Shown: piece after piece, positions 1 through 11,188 of the stretch
How positions within the stretch are numbered: the first letter of the stretch is position 1
How the letters are laid out: every line of letters begins with the position of its first letter
Source: Vicia villosa
Lineage: Eukaryota; Streptophyta; Magnoliopsida; Fabales; Fabaceae
Length of the DNA: 64,000 bases
Direction of reading: 5' to 3'
Assembly: GCF_029867415.1 (NCBI RefSeq)
Contig: NC_081181.1
Coordinates: 69,540,558-69,604,557 of the forward strand
Translations under genes and position numbers: made by a program
Notes under the pieces: generated by a model
Database searches by the model: none
Told to the model about the DNA's origin: nothing
What the model saw: only the letters and a program-made list of their open reading frames with translations

Positions 1-361
1 TGTGGAACTCGGTTCCTGGACATGATGAAGCGCAAATATGCTGGGCAGTGGGATCTGGGAACCGGTTCCTCCAAACTGGAACTCGGTTCCCACATGCAAA
101 AAATGCCAAAAACTCATTTTTAATGGCTTGAATGATTTTCTAATGATTTGCAAATATTATGGAACATGTATGAATGTTTGAGAACACTTGTTTATGCATC
201 AAGAGAGTTGTATATTATATACCTTAATATCTTTGATCAATGAAGTTTAAACTCTTTTGAAATACTTGAATCTTTATGCTTTCATATGAATTGATCCATT
301 CCTTTTGCAATTGAGATCTTGTCTTCATCAAAACCAAATTGTAGAAAAAATTGTCTTCACA
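1..361 (-). mobile_element. Terminal part of a Copia-type (SIRE/Maximus-like) LTR, inserted in Ogre element B1
   Basis: Homology to Ogre copy B2 starts abruptly at 362, which pairs with 30680. Everything to the left is foreign to the Ogre. Read on the minus strand, the foreign piece begins TGTGAAGACA and soon contains TTTTGATGAAGACAAG, close to the usual start of SIRE/Maximus-type LTRs in legumes. It also holds repeated GGAACCGGTTCC-like motifs (3-15, 57-67, 79-91). I infer the 5' end of an LTR whose remainder lies beyond the left edge. A target duplication would be AAGGT (362-366), but the other side is not visible. The family assignment is tentative; the insertion boundary is clear. Confidence 0.55.
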
Positions 362-1674
362 AAGGTAGTAAATTGCGTGCTCTTTTCGACCGGACTCGTC
401 ATGCTGACCCAGCACGCACCCCATCGAATTCTCGAGGACCGTCAAGTACATAATCAACGGTCTACCTTCCACCGGAGGCATGAGGATTGGAGGCTCTTGC
501 AAATACTCTTTAACTTTATCAAATGCCTTCTGACAATTGTCGTCCCACTTTATTGCCTGATTCTTTCTCAACAGCTTGAAGATAGGTTCACACGTGGCGG
601 TAAGGTGTGAGATGAACCTTGCAATATAATTCAACCTTCCCAGGAACCCACGAACCTGTTTCTCAGTTCTCGGCTCAGGCATCTCTTGTATAGCTTTTAC
701 CTTAGCGGGATCGACCTCAATACCCTTTTCACTCACGATGAAACCAAGCAACTTTCCTGATCTCACTCCGAAGGTGCATTTATTAGGATTCAACCTTAAC
801 CTGAACTTTCTTAACCTTTCAAACAATTTCTTCAGGTGGACAAGGTGCTCCTCTTCAGTATGGGACTTTGCAATCATGTCATCCACATAGACCTCACTCT
901 CTTTATGAATCATGTCGTGGAATAAAGTCACCATAGCCCTTTGATAGGTTTCCCCAGCATTCTTCAACCCAAATGGCATGACCTTGTAACAAAAGGTGCC
1001 CCAAGGCGTAATGAATGTTGTCTTTTCCATGTCCTCGGGCGCCATCTTTATTTGATTGTAACCAGAAAAACCGTTCATGAAGGAGAAAACCGAGAACTGA
1101 GCAGTATTATCTACCAATACATCATTGTGAGGAAGCGGGAAATCGTCCTTCGGGCTTGCCTTATTCAGATCTAGATAGTCGACACACATTCGCACCTTCC
1201 CATCTTTCTTAGGTACGGGTACAATATTGGCGACCCATGGCGGATAAACTGTTACAGCAAGAAAACCGGCATCAAACTGTTTCTGAACCTCTTCCTGGAT
1301 TTTCTTGGACATGTCAGGACGCGTTCTCCTGAGTTTCTGTTTGACAGGCGGAGAGTTCTCTTTAAGAGGTAACTTGTGCACAACAATATCAGTATCTAAT
1401 CCAGGCATATCTTCCTAAGACCAAGCGAAGATATCAGAATACTCTTTCAACATTCCAATCAACTTTTCTTTCACATCCTCATTCAAAGAAGCCCCTTAAC
1501 CTCCCTTCTTATCTCTTCGGTACCAAGATTCACCGTCTCAATAGGCTCTTGATGCGGTTCGATCACTTTCTCTTCTTGTTTCAATAATCTGGCCAACTCA
1601 TCAGGGAGTTCACAATCTTCTTCATCCCCTTCTTCGGTGGTGTAGATAGGTTTGTCAAAGTCATAACGAGGCAT
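362..1674 (-). pseudogene. Ogre B1 pol fragment: N-terminal pol segment and reverse transcriptase, truncated by insertion
   Basis: This is the reverse transcriptase of the leftmost Ogre copy. The RT frame begins at the ATG at 1408 and carries the polymerase blocks MCVDYLDLNKASPKDDF, FMNGFSGYNQ, MPFGLKN and YVDDMIAKS. The insertion at 361 cuts it after about 349 residues, and the frame then runs into LTR sequence. The shorter upstream piece (1483-1674) is the N-terminal end of pol. It is out of frame because 4 bp near 1493 present in B2 and B3 are missing. A TAG separates it from the RT frame, as in all copies. The first catalytic aspartate (MDGFSGYNQ in B2 and B3) is Asn here, so this RT should be inactive even apart from the truncation. 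Confidence 0.88.
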
Positions 1675-1979
1675 AGCAAGATCGTTATCAACAGAATCTG
1701 GAGGAGAGGTGGATCTGCATGGATTATGATTTATGCTTTATTTTAGAATGGAGGGATGATTATGAATAAGAAACGTTGCCATTTATATTATTTTATTTTT
1801 TTTGGTTAAAACAAATGTAAAAGTAAAAATGAAAGACAGGGAACAAAATGTTTGAATGCAAAAACGTCCTTTTATTAATGATTTTAACATTGAAAAACAA
1901 CAAATGATGCCCTACATGTGTTCACTGTGTCTTGGGCAGAACACAGGAATTATTGTATGATAAACAAAAACAGACAGTA
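1675..1979 (-). other. Non-coding spacer between PRO and RT frames (site of the Ogre intron)
   Basis: About 300 AT-rich bases separate the end of the gag-PRO frame (TAA at 1980-1982) from the pol frame. Ogre elements are known to carry an intron between protease and reverse transcriptase that must be removed to join gag-pro to pol. On the minus strand, acceptor-like sites (TCCATGCAG and CTCTCCTCCAG) lie just upstream of the pol reading frame, near 1700-1720. I cannot fix the donor. Confidence 0.45.
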
Positions 1980-4900
1980 TTACTCTTGATCAGAAGAAAT
2001 TGAGACGATGTCCTCGGACGACCAGTTGAGAAGCTTCTGTCCTGGGACACACGGCTCGATCCATTCTTCAATGTCATAATCGCTATCCATATCATCATCA
2101 GCAGCACAAATATGATCCTTGACGATGCCAGCACTAGAGAACTTGATCGGAACGAAGGTTCCGGGCTTCTTGGGGACCTCATTAGATGAACTCTGACCCA
2201 ACTGATATCCAATCCCACATTTATCCTGCTTGATCGGTAAATCCAAGACTCGGCCCCACCCTTCAGGATGACCAGATTCAACCACAGCTTTAGCTTCCTT
2301 TAGTGAAGACATGGGAGCCTCCAACTTCTTATTTTCAACATAAGGGATCTTGATAGTCTGGACAACCTCAAAGGCTTGGCACGGCGTCTCGTGAACCTCT
2401 CCCTCCACGTCAATATACCTGAAGGACGCAAGATGGCTTACCACGTGTTCTTCCTCCCCACATATTGTGACTATCTTTCCTTGGGTGGCAAATTTGAGTT
2501 TCTGATGCTATGTGGAAGTCACGGCCCCAGCAGCATGGATCCATGGACGTCCCAGGAGACAACTGTAAGAAGGGTGGATATCCATCACAAAGAAAGTAAT
2601 AGTGAAGAGTTGAGGGCCTATCATTATCGGCAAGTCAACCTCCCCAAATACTGATCTCTTTGACCCATCAAAGGCCCTCACCGTCAATTCACTCGGCCTT
2701 ATCTCAACACCAGAATAATCTAGCCTCATCAAGGACGACTTCGGCAACACATTCAAAGAAGATCCATTATCCACGAGAACACGTGATAACATAGTCCCTT
2801 TACACTCCACTGATATATGCAAGGCTCTATTGTGGTTTCTACCTTCGGAAGGCAAATCTGCATCGGTGAATCCCAATCCATTACCAGCATTGATGTTTGA
2901 CACCACCCCTTCAAGTTGATTCACTGAGATCTCTGGAGGGACGAAAGCAGTACTTAAAAGTCTTAGCAAAGCAATTCGATGTGTTTCTGAATACAAGAGC
3001 AACTGCAAGATCGAAATCTTTGATTGAGTTTGACTCAACTGGTCAACCACTTTATACTCACTTTTCTTGATGATCTTTAGGAACTCTTCCATCTCTTTGG
3101 CCACAGTATCTTCTGAATTAGAGTTTTGCCCCTGATCCACTGTATCTTCTACCACTTTTTTCCCTTTTGCTTGAGCTAGAGCTTCTGCGTTGTCATCGCG
3201 AGTATTCTGGAGAGGATTGAAAATACGACCACTTCTCGTCATTCTTCCAATGCCCACAACATTATCAACATCCTCTTTCTCCACCGGCGCTTTGACCTCA
3301 TACTTGGCCCCTTGGTAGAAAACTTCTCCCCCATAATTCCATGGGATTGCTCTTTCACTAGTATACGGGACGGGGCCAGGAAGTGTAATAACCAAAGGAG
3401 GTGCCCTGGCAGGAATTGGAATCTTGGCAGGAGTATACGGGATGGATGCCACATTAACTGCGTTTTCAACCATTTCGGGACGTTGCACACGCTCACCTTG
3501 TCACAAACTGAAGAAATGGTCGTGCAATCGGTACAGAACTCTCCACAATCAGAGTATAGACCCATCCTTAATAGTTCTATCTTCAATAATGGCAACAGAG
3601 AGCCCAATTCGGTCACATCTTTGACCAGGTGAGCGTCTTCAACAACCTCGATGGCATTTGCAGCATGAGTTCCATGGGGAGGCATGGGATTTTGAACAAC
3701 ATTAGGTCCTTGAGTAGGAGTAAACTCAATGGCCTTAGAGTCGAGAAGATTTTGAACCAGATTTTTCAATGCCTTACAATTTTCAATATTGTGCCCAGGT
3801 GCCCCAGAGTGGAACTCGCATCTTGCGTTGGCATCCCAATTAGAGGGCAACTTAGCAGGAGTGGCTAGAGTTCTCAATTGTACTAACTTCAAATCGAGGA
3901 GATATGGCAATACTTGAGCATATGTCATCGGGATCGGATCGAAAACCCTTTCTGGCATTTTCGGCCGTTGTTGATACTGACGTGGCTGATACCCTTGTTG
4001 TTGATGTTGGAAGGGAGCATTTGGTATAGTCACAACGGCTACTTGTTGATGAGCCTGATTTCTGCCTCCACCATAGTAAGCAGCACTAGTCTCTCCTTCC
4101 CTTTTCTTGGCAAACCCACTGTATGGCTTCTTTCCACCAGCCCCAGAGGAGGAACTAGCATCACTGGGATTCTGTATTCTGCCAGCCTTAATCCCACTTT
4201 CAATTCGTTCACCGATCATAACCAACTCGGCGAAACTCGAGGATGCAGAGCAGGCGGAGTAGTATTGGCCCTCCAGAGTGTTGGTGAACAGGTCCATCAT
4301 CTCTCTTTCCAACATAGGTGGCTGGACTCTAGCTGCCAACTCGCGCCATTTCTACGCATATTCTTTGAAGGACTCATTGGCTTTCTGGGCTAGATTCTGT
4401 AACTGAGTGCGATTCGGGGCCATGTCGACATTATACTGATACTGCTTCACGAAGGCCTCAACTAGGTCCCTCCAACTTCAGATGTGAGTTCTCTCCAACC
4501 TCATATATCATTCCAAGGATGCCCCAGTCAGGCTACCTTGGAAAAAATGCATCAACAGTCCTTCGTCCTCAGAGTATACATGCATTTTGCGATAGTAAGC
4601 TCGGACATGTGTCTTAGGGCAAGTATTCCCCTTGTATTTCTCAAAATCAGGTACTTTGAATTTCGGTGGCACACGGACGCCAGGAACCAAACCCAAATCA
4701 CTGATATCCATACCAAGTCCTTGGCCTTCCATTGCCCTCATCCTCTCTTCCAGACCTCTAAACATCCTTCCAGCATCATGTGGAAGTCCCCATTCACTTT
4801 CAGGAAACAATTCTTCATGTCGGTCCTCTTCCAACACGGGGATAGCAGCAGCCCTTCTGATTTGTTGTGTGGTTTTTCCTTCAGGAGTAGGCTGGGGAGG

Positions 4901-5149
4901 CCCACGAGGATTACCTTGATTAGCAGCAGGAGGAATTACACCAGGTCCTCCGATCACAGGCTCACCATTGACCCGAATATCAGCAGGATTTCTTTGCGGG
5001 GGGTCCGCAACAACCTGAGCAAGTGTGTCCATCCTGATTCTGAGCTCTTCTTGGCGATCAGCCATGTTTTGCATGACTTCCATGAACTGAGCCATCTGAG
5101 CAGTAACCCGAGTTCTCATCTGGATAAGATCGTCCCTTAACTGATCCAT
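1980..5149 (-). pseudogene. Ogre B1 gag-protease, several stops and a frameshift
   Basis: Gag starts at the ATG at 5149 (MDQLRDDLIQ). It continues through the Gag core, a zinc-knuckle-like CEFHSGAPGHNIENC (C-X2-H-X5-H-X4-C) and a retropepsin-like protease with DNGSS and LLGRPW. The frame is broken by TGA at 4508, TGA at 4478 (B1 only), TAG at 4352, a 46-bp deletion near 3495 that shifts the frame, and TAG at 2508. The protein continues in frame beyond the last TAG to a terminal TAA at 1980, giving an acidic tail. The breaks at 4508, 4352 and 2508 are shared with B2; 4478 and the 46-bp deletion are private. Gag would form the particle and PRO would cleave the polyprotein. This copy cannot make either intact. 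Confidence 0.87.
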
Positions 5150-5535
5150 TTGCAGTGAATGATTAGCCCTTGTGTAGTAGCGATGTGTAGGTGGAGGTGC
5201 AATTGCTGAAAGAGAAAACCTGGTCAGTTAAGCAAGAAAACCATCTGGTGTACCTGTCATGTGTATGAATGCATGAAATGCATGTCTGCATGGATATGTC
5301 ATGTTCTATTATTTTTAGGAAACTTTAGCTTTGTCTCAAACCAACAACACAAAATAATAGAAGGAACTGAGATACCACCAAAATGAATAAGAAAAACTCC
5401 ATTAGATTTATAACCAAGTTCTTGACATAATCAGAATCACAAATCAATCCGCTCTCATGAGCCAACAAAACAAATAAATGGAACCAAGAACCCCATCCAA
5501 CAAGTCTGGTGGTGGTTCAAATAACAGAGTCATCG
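5150..5535 (-). other. Spacer between Ogre B1 ORF1 and gag
   Basis: 386 bp without a long frame. In Ogre elements ORF1 and the gag-pol ORF are separate, and this is that gap. B2 has the same 386-bp spacer at 35518-35903. Confidence 0.6.
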
Positions 5536-7344
5536 CTAAGCGGGATATCCCATGTCCACATGACGGAGGGGGCTCTCTCCGATGTTCTTATCACTCCAGG
5601 TCTTCATTTCTTCAAAGAGCTTCTTGGTCTCAACACGGGTTGGCCTCTTAATGATTTCTTGAATCAGCAGGTCTTTTCTGAAGTGCATTGTCTCCATGTG
5701 GCGATTCTTCAGCTCCCAATACCTGGCTTCCTCTTGAGCTTGAGCATTACTCTGATCCTTTTCTCTCACCTGACTTGTCAACTTTCGGATCTCTTCATAA
5801 CATTTCTCTATCTTTCCTTGGCGTTCCAGCAGGAGCTTGTCCGCTTTCTTACGGCGAGCCTTTTCTGAGCTAGCTTCTTCAGTCTGAATTTGGAGCCTTT
5901 CAGTCAACTCTGCCAACTGAGCCTCGTAATGCTCTTTCATCTTCTTCTCTTGGGTTTCGGTGGATTTAGCACCTACAGTCATCCTTGGCCTCTTTTGGGA
6001 AGTACTCCCTCTAGCATACAATTCTTCGAGCTCTATTTCTCTTAATTTCAACTTATGGAGTGCGGAAAGCTTCTCTTGCCGAGCATTATTCATCTTAACA
6101 TGCATTGTTTCCACCTGTTCAGTCAATCTTCGATTCTCATCCACAGTTTGGTTATAACGAGGCATGGAGACAATGTTGGGTTGTTCACCAGCAGGGGGGT
6201 ACAAAGGATCTTTAGGAGGGAAAGGCATCCCTTGAGCATCAACCACAGATTCGACCCACTTAGTATAATCCTCGTAAGTAGCACAATCTCTCTGACCAAA
6301 ATGTTTCTTATCTCTCCAACAAATACTCTTCCAAGCTTGTACAGCTTCTGCCATCTGCCCACTGTCGGTGGCTGAATGATAGAAAATATTCTCAGCAATT
6401 TCTGTCTGCTCAGGGGGACTGATAAAAGCATATCCAAATGTTCTCCTAGCCAGGACGGGATTATAGTTGATTCCGCCTCTAAGGCCCATGAGAGGTACAT
6501 TTTTGAACTTTCCGCAACTCATAATAACTTCCATGTCATCTAGAGATCTGTTGTGCCATACAATATCTTTGGCCCTAAGCCCCATAATCCTCTCAGCCCA
6601 TTTAGATGTGTGCCTATTATCAACGAAAGCACCACGCTCAGGCAAATGTGACCTGAACCAACGATATAACAACGGAGCACAGCATCTAATCGAACCTCCC
6701 TTTTGACTATTCTTGTGATGAATGGAGTGGTAAACATCCCCCAAAAGTGTAGGAACCGGATTCTGCAGAATGAATATATGAATTGAATTCATGTCAACAA
6801 AGTTAGGAACGTTTGAGAACATCATGATACCATAGATACTTAGAGCGAGGATAGCCCTAAATGTGTCCCATTCTTTTCCCTCAACAGCATCACAAGCCTT
6901 TTGAACCAAAAACTCCATACGAAAACCAAGACATCCCCCTTTTTTGGAGAGGTTTGCTTCCACAACCGACTTGCTCAAATAAAGAGCCTTAGAAATTTCA
7001 ACGGACGTAGGGGCCTCCCTAGTGCCATAGTACGGAACTTCTTCTTTTTTGACCGGAACACCCAGATAAAGCGAATACTCCTCTAATCTAGGAACCAAGA
7101 GGTAGTCGAGAAACGTGAAACAGCGAAGAGAAGGGTTGTAGAAGTGAAGCAGGGTATGAACTCCTTCTTGCTCGTACTTGGTGAATGGCATCTTGAGAAG
7201 GCTCAGAATATACCCATATTTCTCTCGGAACTTGGTCGACTCATCTGGCGTAATCTTCTTTGCTAAACACTCAAGAGATTCCAGATTCGGATTCGGGAAC
7301 GTATAGGAGAGGTTGCGTCTACCAGTCTTCATTGGTGGAGCCAT
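5536..7344 (-). CDS. Ogre ORF1 protein, copy B1 (602 aa, intact)
   Basis: ORF1 is the extra upstream ORF typical of Ogre elements; its role is not established. The frame is open from the ATG at 7344 (MAPPMKTGRRNLSYTF) to the stop at 5536. The frame stays open for another 25 codons upstream, but these lie across a likely splice acceptor (TTTATTTTCAG, exon from 7373), so I prefer 7344. The N-terminal two thirds is globular, with FLDYLLVPRLEEYSLYLGVP and RWFRSHLPERGAF, resembling plant-mobile-domain-like proteins. The last ~200 residues (from VDENRRLTEQVETMHVKMN) are charged heptad-like coiled coil. It differs from the B2 copy at about 14 residues, and neither copy has a stop, unlike gag and pol beside it. 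Confidence 0.85.
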   Translation of the reverse strand: MAPPMKTGRRNLSYTFPNPNLESLECLAKKITPDESTKFREKYGYILSLLKMPFTKYEQEGVHTLLHFYNPSLRCFTFLDYLLVPRLEEYSLYLGVPVKKEEVPYYGTREAPTSVEISKALYLSKSVVEANLSKKGGCLGFRMEFLVQKACDAVEGKEWDTFRAILALSIYGIMMFSNVPNFVDMNSIHIFILQNPVPTLLGDVYHSIHHKNSQKGGSIRCCAPLLYRWFRSHLPERGAFVDNRHTSKWAERIMGLRAKDIVWHNRSLDDMEVIMSCGKFKNVPLMGLRGGINYNPVLARRTFGYAFISPPEQTEIAENIFYHSATDSGQMAEAVQAWKSICWRDKKHFGQRDCATYEDYTKWVESVVDAQGMPFPPKDPLYPPAGEQPNIVSMPRYNQTVDENRRLTEQVETMHVKMNNARQEKLSALHKLKLREIELEELYARGSTSQKRPRMTVGAKSTETQEKKMKEHYEAQLAELTERLQIQTEEASSEKARRKKADKLLLERQGKIEKCYEEIRKLTSQVREKDQSNAQAQEEARYWELKNRHMETMHFRKDLLIQEIIKRPTRVETKKLFEEMKTWSDKNIGESPLRHVDMGYPA

Positions 7345-7710
7345 GTGTTGGTCGGAGACAAAGCCAAAAGTTCCTGAAAATAAATGAACATGCATGTTAA
7401 ATGATATGGCGGAATGCATTTCATTGGGAGAATCCTAAAGTCTTTTCATCATTTTTCTTTTCTTTTCTTTTTTTTCTTTTCTTTTCGATAAAAGATCGTA
7501 TACATTTTTTTCGGAAATAGACTTTAGGATTCTCCACGAATGAAGTGAGGTGGATGCAATAGCGTGATGTGTCATGTGTGTGATATGGTGAGAGACTGAG
7601 TGTCTCTCGCAACTCTGGATATCTGGGTAGCACTGAATACAATAGGTTCAAAATTCCGGCTTCAGATTGCAATATAGAAATCCGGGTATGATGAAGGCTA
7701 GTATCCTGTC
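7345..7710 (-). other. Part of the B1 5' leader, with splice acceptor and pyrimidine tract
   Basis: Untranslated leader of Ogre B1 up to the point where element A is inserted. Read on the minus strand it contains an A/G-rich run (7440-7480) and the acceptor-like TTTATTTTCAG next to 7373. The leader resumes at 20593 on the other side of element A. Confidence 0.7.
7706..7710. repeat. Target site duplication of element A, left copy
   Basis: CTGTC directly before the 5' LTR of element A. It is repeated at 20588-20592 and occurs once at the empty site in B2 (38074-38078). Confidence 0.95.
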
Positions 7711-8736
7711 TGTTGCACCCCAAAATTTGCCCATCTAATTATTCTTAATTGGCTTATGCATCTCACAATTTCATCCACTAGGTCATTTCACACATCATGC
7801 ATCATTAATCAAAAACTTGGTATTGGGATCAAGGATATTTAATAATTAACATTCTCTATGGTTCCTAAGGCTCTCCTCTTCGTTCGAAGTTACCAAGCAA
7901 CAATAATCAACAATATGACAGGGATTCACTTAGAGTTCAAGTTAAAAATATATACAATATATAGAAGAAGAACCTTCATTCAATGCCAGTGAGAATCAAC
8001 AAAGTTACATCACTTTACAAATTAAGGGACACACAAAGTTCCTAGTCATACAAGTTTCTCATAAGTTACAAAACAGAATCAAACAAAAAGAAAAGAGATC
8101 TCATAAAGACATTCCGGATCTTATCAATACTCTACTGTTTCTACAATTTTGGAGCAGGGAATAAGAAAAGATGATTTCTGAACATGAGGTCTATAAGCTC
8201 ATAAGCTCCATTGAACAAGCATAAATATTCAGCTTCCATGGACTTTGTTTGGCTTTCAAGTGTGGAGAACTACCTGCATACATCATCTCACATAAGAACC
8301 ATAAGACTCTCATTATCTCAAGCTTCAATTTTGCAAACGGCTCCTTAACCTGCAGCATTCAAACAAAATTTGCATCACACACATGTTCACAATGCAAAAC
8401 CAATATTGTGCAACAAGTCACCAAACAAAATCCAAAAGAGGGAAATTTTCTAAGTTCTAGCTGCAGCCCTGTATACAATTCAGAATTGTGACTAACCTAA
8501 CTTCAACATTTCCCTCTAACCTTCTTAACCACCTAACTAACAGAAAAACAGAATTATAACTGTCAGTTTCCACTTCCTAACTGTTAACTAACAAACTACC
8601 TAACTACCTTGTAACTTACTAACTAACTTACCAAAGTCAGTTACAAAAGCCTAACAGAACTAACAGAATGGATATCACAATTGTAACAGAAAATCAGAGA
8701 TAAGAACTAACCTTCAGAAATGAGATTCTCCCTCTC

Positions 8737-8743
8737 TATATAA
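8737..8743 (+). promoter_or_regulatory. Likely TATA box of element A 5' LTR
   Basis: TATATAA in the context CTCTCTATATAACAGAGC. A pyrimidine-rich stretch follows, as is common at plant LTR transcription starts. The identical site in the 3' LTR is at 18154-18160. Confidence 0.55.
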
Positions 8744-10224
8744 CAGAGCTTCATCACTGATTCAGGGCTCTCTCGGTTCATTCTTCACCATTCCCTTTTC
8801 ATCTTCCACTCCATTCTCTTCCTTCGCTCTTCATACCTCACAACCACTTCCATTCATTCAGATCATTCTCTCAGACCTCACCATCTTCATCTCTCTTCAA
8901 TTCTCTCTAACCTCCAACCTTCTTCAACTCTCTACATCATCATCACCATTCGACAACACACACAATTTCAGAAATTCAGAAAAAAGAACAAAGCAAGAAA
9001 GAAGCTAGTAGAACACGAAAGTAGAAGAAGGAGAAACCGAAGAAGAATCAAGAAGAAGATAGAAGCAAGAGTTTGATGTCACCTGAACCAACGCTTGATC
9101 TCAATTGCGCTCATTTCACGCATTCGTAACCAAAGCCTCGATCTTCACCGTTTCACGCTTCAATCTCTCGTTAGGGTTGTGAAGTTGGTTGGATTAAGGA
9201 TTTGTCATTTCCAATTTGTGAATCCGAATCGGAGAAATCGTGAGCGGAAAGAATTCAAGAAGGAACTAATCGGAGAAGAGAGCGGTGGAAGGCCAAGGTC
9301 GTCGCCGTCGCCGTCGCGTGAGCGAAGAAGAAGAAGAACGCGCTTCTGAGAGGTGAAACAGCTTAATCCCTTCAACCCTAATTCCCAATTCCATGTCTCT
9401 TTGTAATTTTTACTTTATTTTTATTATTAATTTCTGATAATAATCTAAAGAAAAAACAAAATCTGAATTCATTTGGATCAATGCAAACATTTCTATGGGC
9501 CACGCTAACCGCACCCCACAGTGAGCCCGTTACACTTTTTTAACACAAGAGAATCTGAAAACAAAATAATCTTGGGCCTTTTGCTGATTCACCCCCCTGA
9601 GGCCCGTGTTGACTGTTTTGGCCATAGAGAAACATGAACAAAAGAATAACCCTGTTGGGCTTTGCCTTTAGGGTCTATCGCCCCTACTGCTAGTCACGAT
9701 GCCACATTCAGTTTGCACCCCCTGTTTCTATCTTTCTCAATTTCTAGAATCTTAATTTTAATTAGTTCTTTTACTATTTCTTTTAGTGATTAATTGCTAA
9801 TTTTTCCATTATTCTCTTAGACCTTTAATACAATTTTTGACTTAGAAAATAATCACTAAAAAATATTAGTTTTTAGGCTATTTGTTTTTAGTCTTTTTAC
9901 TTGTTGTAATTCAATTTCTTTCACAAAAATCAATATAAAAAAATAGTACTATTTTACTTCATTTTTGTACTATATCTTTGACTTGCTATTTCATGCTTGC
10001 GTATAATTTTGTACCATTGTACCATTCTCAATTTTGCTTCTAATGTGACTTTATTTTCATGTCTCTTTAATTCCTAACTTTAGGTAGAAACCATGACAAC
10101 ATTAGGACTTAGAAGTTCCCTTCATAACATTAGGCTAGTTATTCATCTTAGGCTAGTTTTGTTTCTTTTCCTTTTCAACTTTAAAACACTTAACAAAGGA
10201 AGAGGCGAATCACATTAAAAGTGG

Positions 10225-10455
10225 GAGAGAAACGAGTGGGATTTATTCCCTAATCTGTTTCTCGAACACTTAGTGAGAGAGAAATGAGTGGGATCCATTC
10301 CCTAATCTGTTTCTCGATCACTACAAAGAGAAATGAGTGGGATTCATTCCCTAATCTGTTTCTCGATTATTAGAGAAATGAGTGGGATTCATTCCCTAAT
10401 CTGTTTCTCTATCCATGTAGAGAAATGAGTGGGATTCATTCCCTAATCTGTTTCT
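10225..10455 (+). repeat. Five-copy tandem repeat inside the A 5' LTR
   Basis: Five copies of a unit with core AATGAGTGGGATTCATTCCC followed by TAATCTGTTTCTC, spaced about 38-55 bp apart. The core has dyad symmetry (GTGGGATTCATTCCC). The same array is at 19644-19874 in the 3' LTR. Confidence 0.9.
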
Positions 10456-11170
10456 TTGACATCATACATTCTATGTGATTCAACTCGCAGATTAAAATCC
10501 CTTAAAAAACACTCAATCAAAAACACTTAAAATACTTAATAAAGGCTCAGACCTAAATCAAAGTAATGAAGTGACGCGAAGCCTTGTATTGGGTTTTGTT
10601 CATCATGGAATTACATCTAAAAGACACAAACCAAATTTATCTCTCTCGCCTCCGAGGCATTCTTTCTCTTGCCTTCAGGGCATTCTTTCTCCTAATCGGA
10701 CACGTTATTTCCGCTCCATTCCCAGCTTAAGACTCCAGAGGTCGAGCAGCGGAGTGCGAATGTAACTGTTCAACTAAAAAACACAAAAACAAACAAAAAC
10801 TAAAGAGCCGAACTACGGCGCTCTGATTCCCGAAAGGGATACGTAGGCATCAAGTCGCGGGGCTTGAACGAGCACAACTATTTAAACCTTATTTTCCCCG
10901 TGTTTCTTTTTCTTTCATTTGCATGCATTCCCTTAGTAATTAAGCTTTAGATTTATACACCCTTAGAATAGAACAAACATAGGTGGATACCATCGAGTAC
11001 GATGGGCGCGAGGGGTGCTAGCACCTTCCCCTCGCGTAACCGACTTCCGTACCCTATCTCTGGTCGAAAGACCTCGTTCTTATTCATCTCGGGTTTTCTG
11101 ATATTCCTTTCCCTTATGGGATAAATATATCGGTGGCGACTCTGTTCATTTTTCGCGAGCGTGCGACAGC

Positions 11171-11188
11171 TGGCGACTCTGCTGGGGA
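11171..11188 (+). other. Primer-binding site of element A (tRNA-Arg type)
   Basis: TGGCGACTCTGCTGGGGA starts 2 bp after the 5' LTR. Its complement ends GAGTCGCCA, fitting the acceptor end plus CCA of plant tRNA-Arg, the primer known for Ogre elements. The B elements carry the same 18 bases. Confidence 0.85.

Larger units (their letters stand above)
7711..11168 (+). repeat. 5' LTR of element A
   Basis: Begins TGTTGCACCCCAAAATTTGC and ends GCGTGCGACA. The first 23 bases and about 350 bp at the U5 end (from about 10800) are shared with the B LTRs; the middle is not. Short frames inside it (for example 9095-9349, 10571-10765) start at non-ATG codons or have no recognisable product, and recur in the 3' LTR only because the LTRs are identical. 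Confidence 0.96.

Noticed and set aside
9095..9349. 84-codon Arg-rich frame in both A LTRs
   Set aside because: Non-ATG start, low-complexity Arg-rich end, no known domain. Conserved only because the two LTRs are nearly identical.
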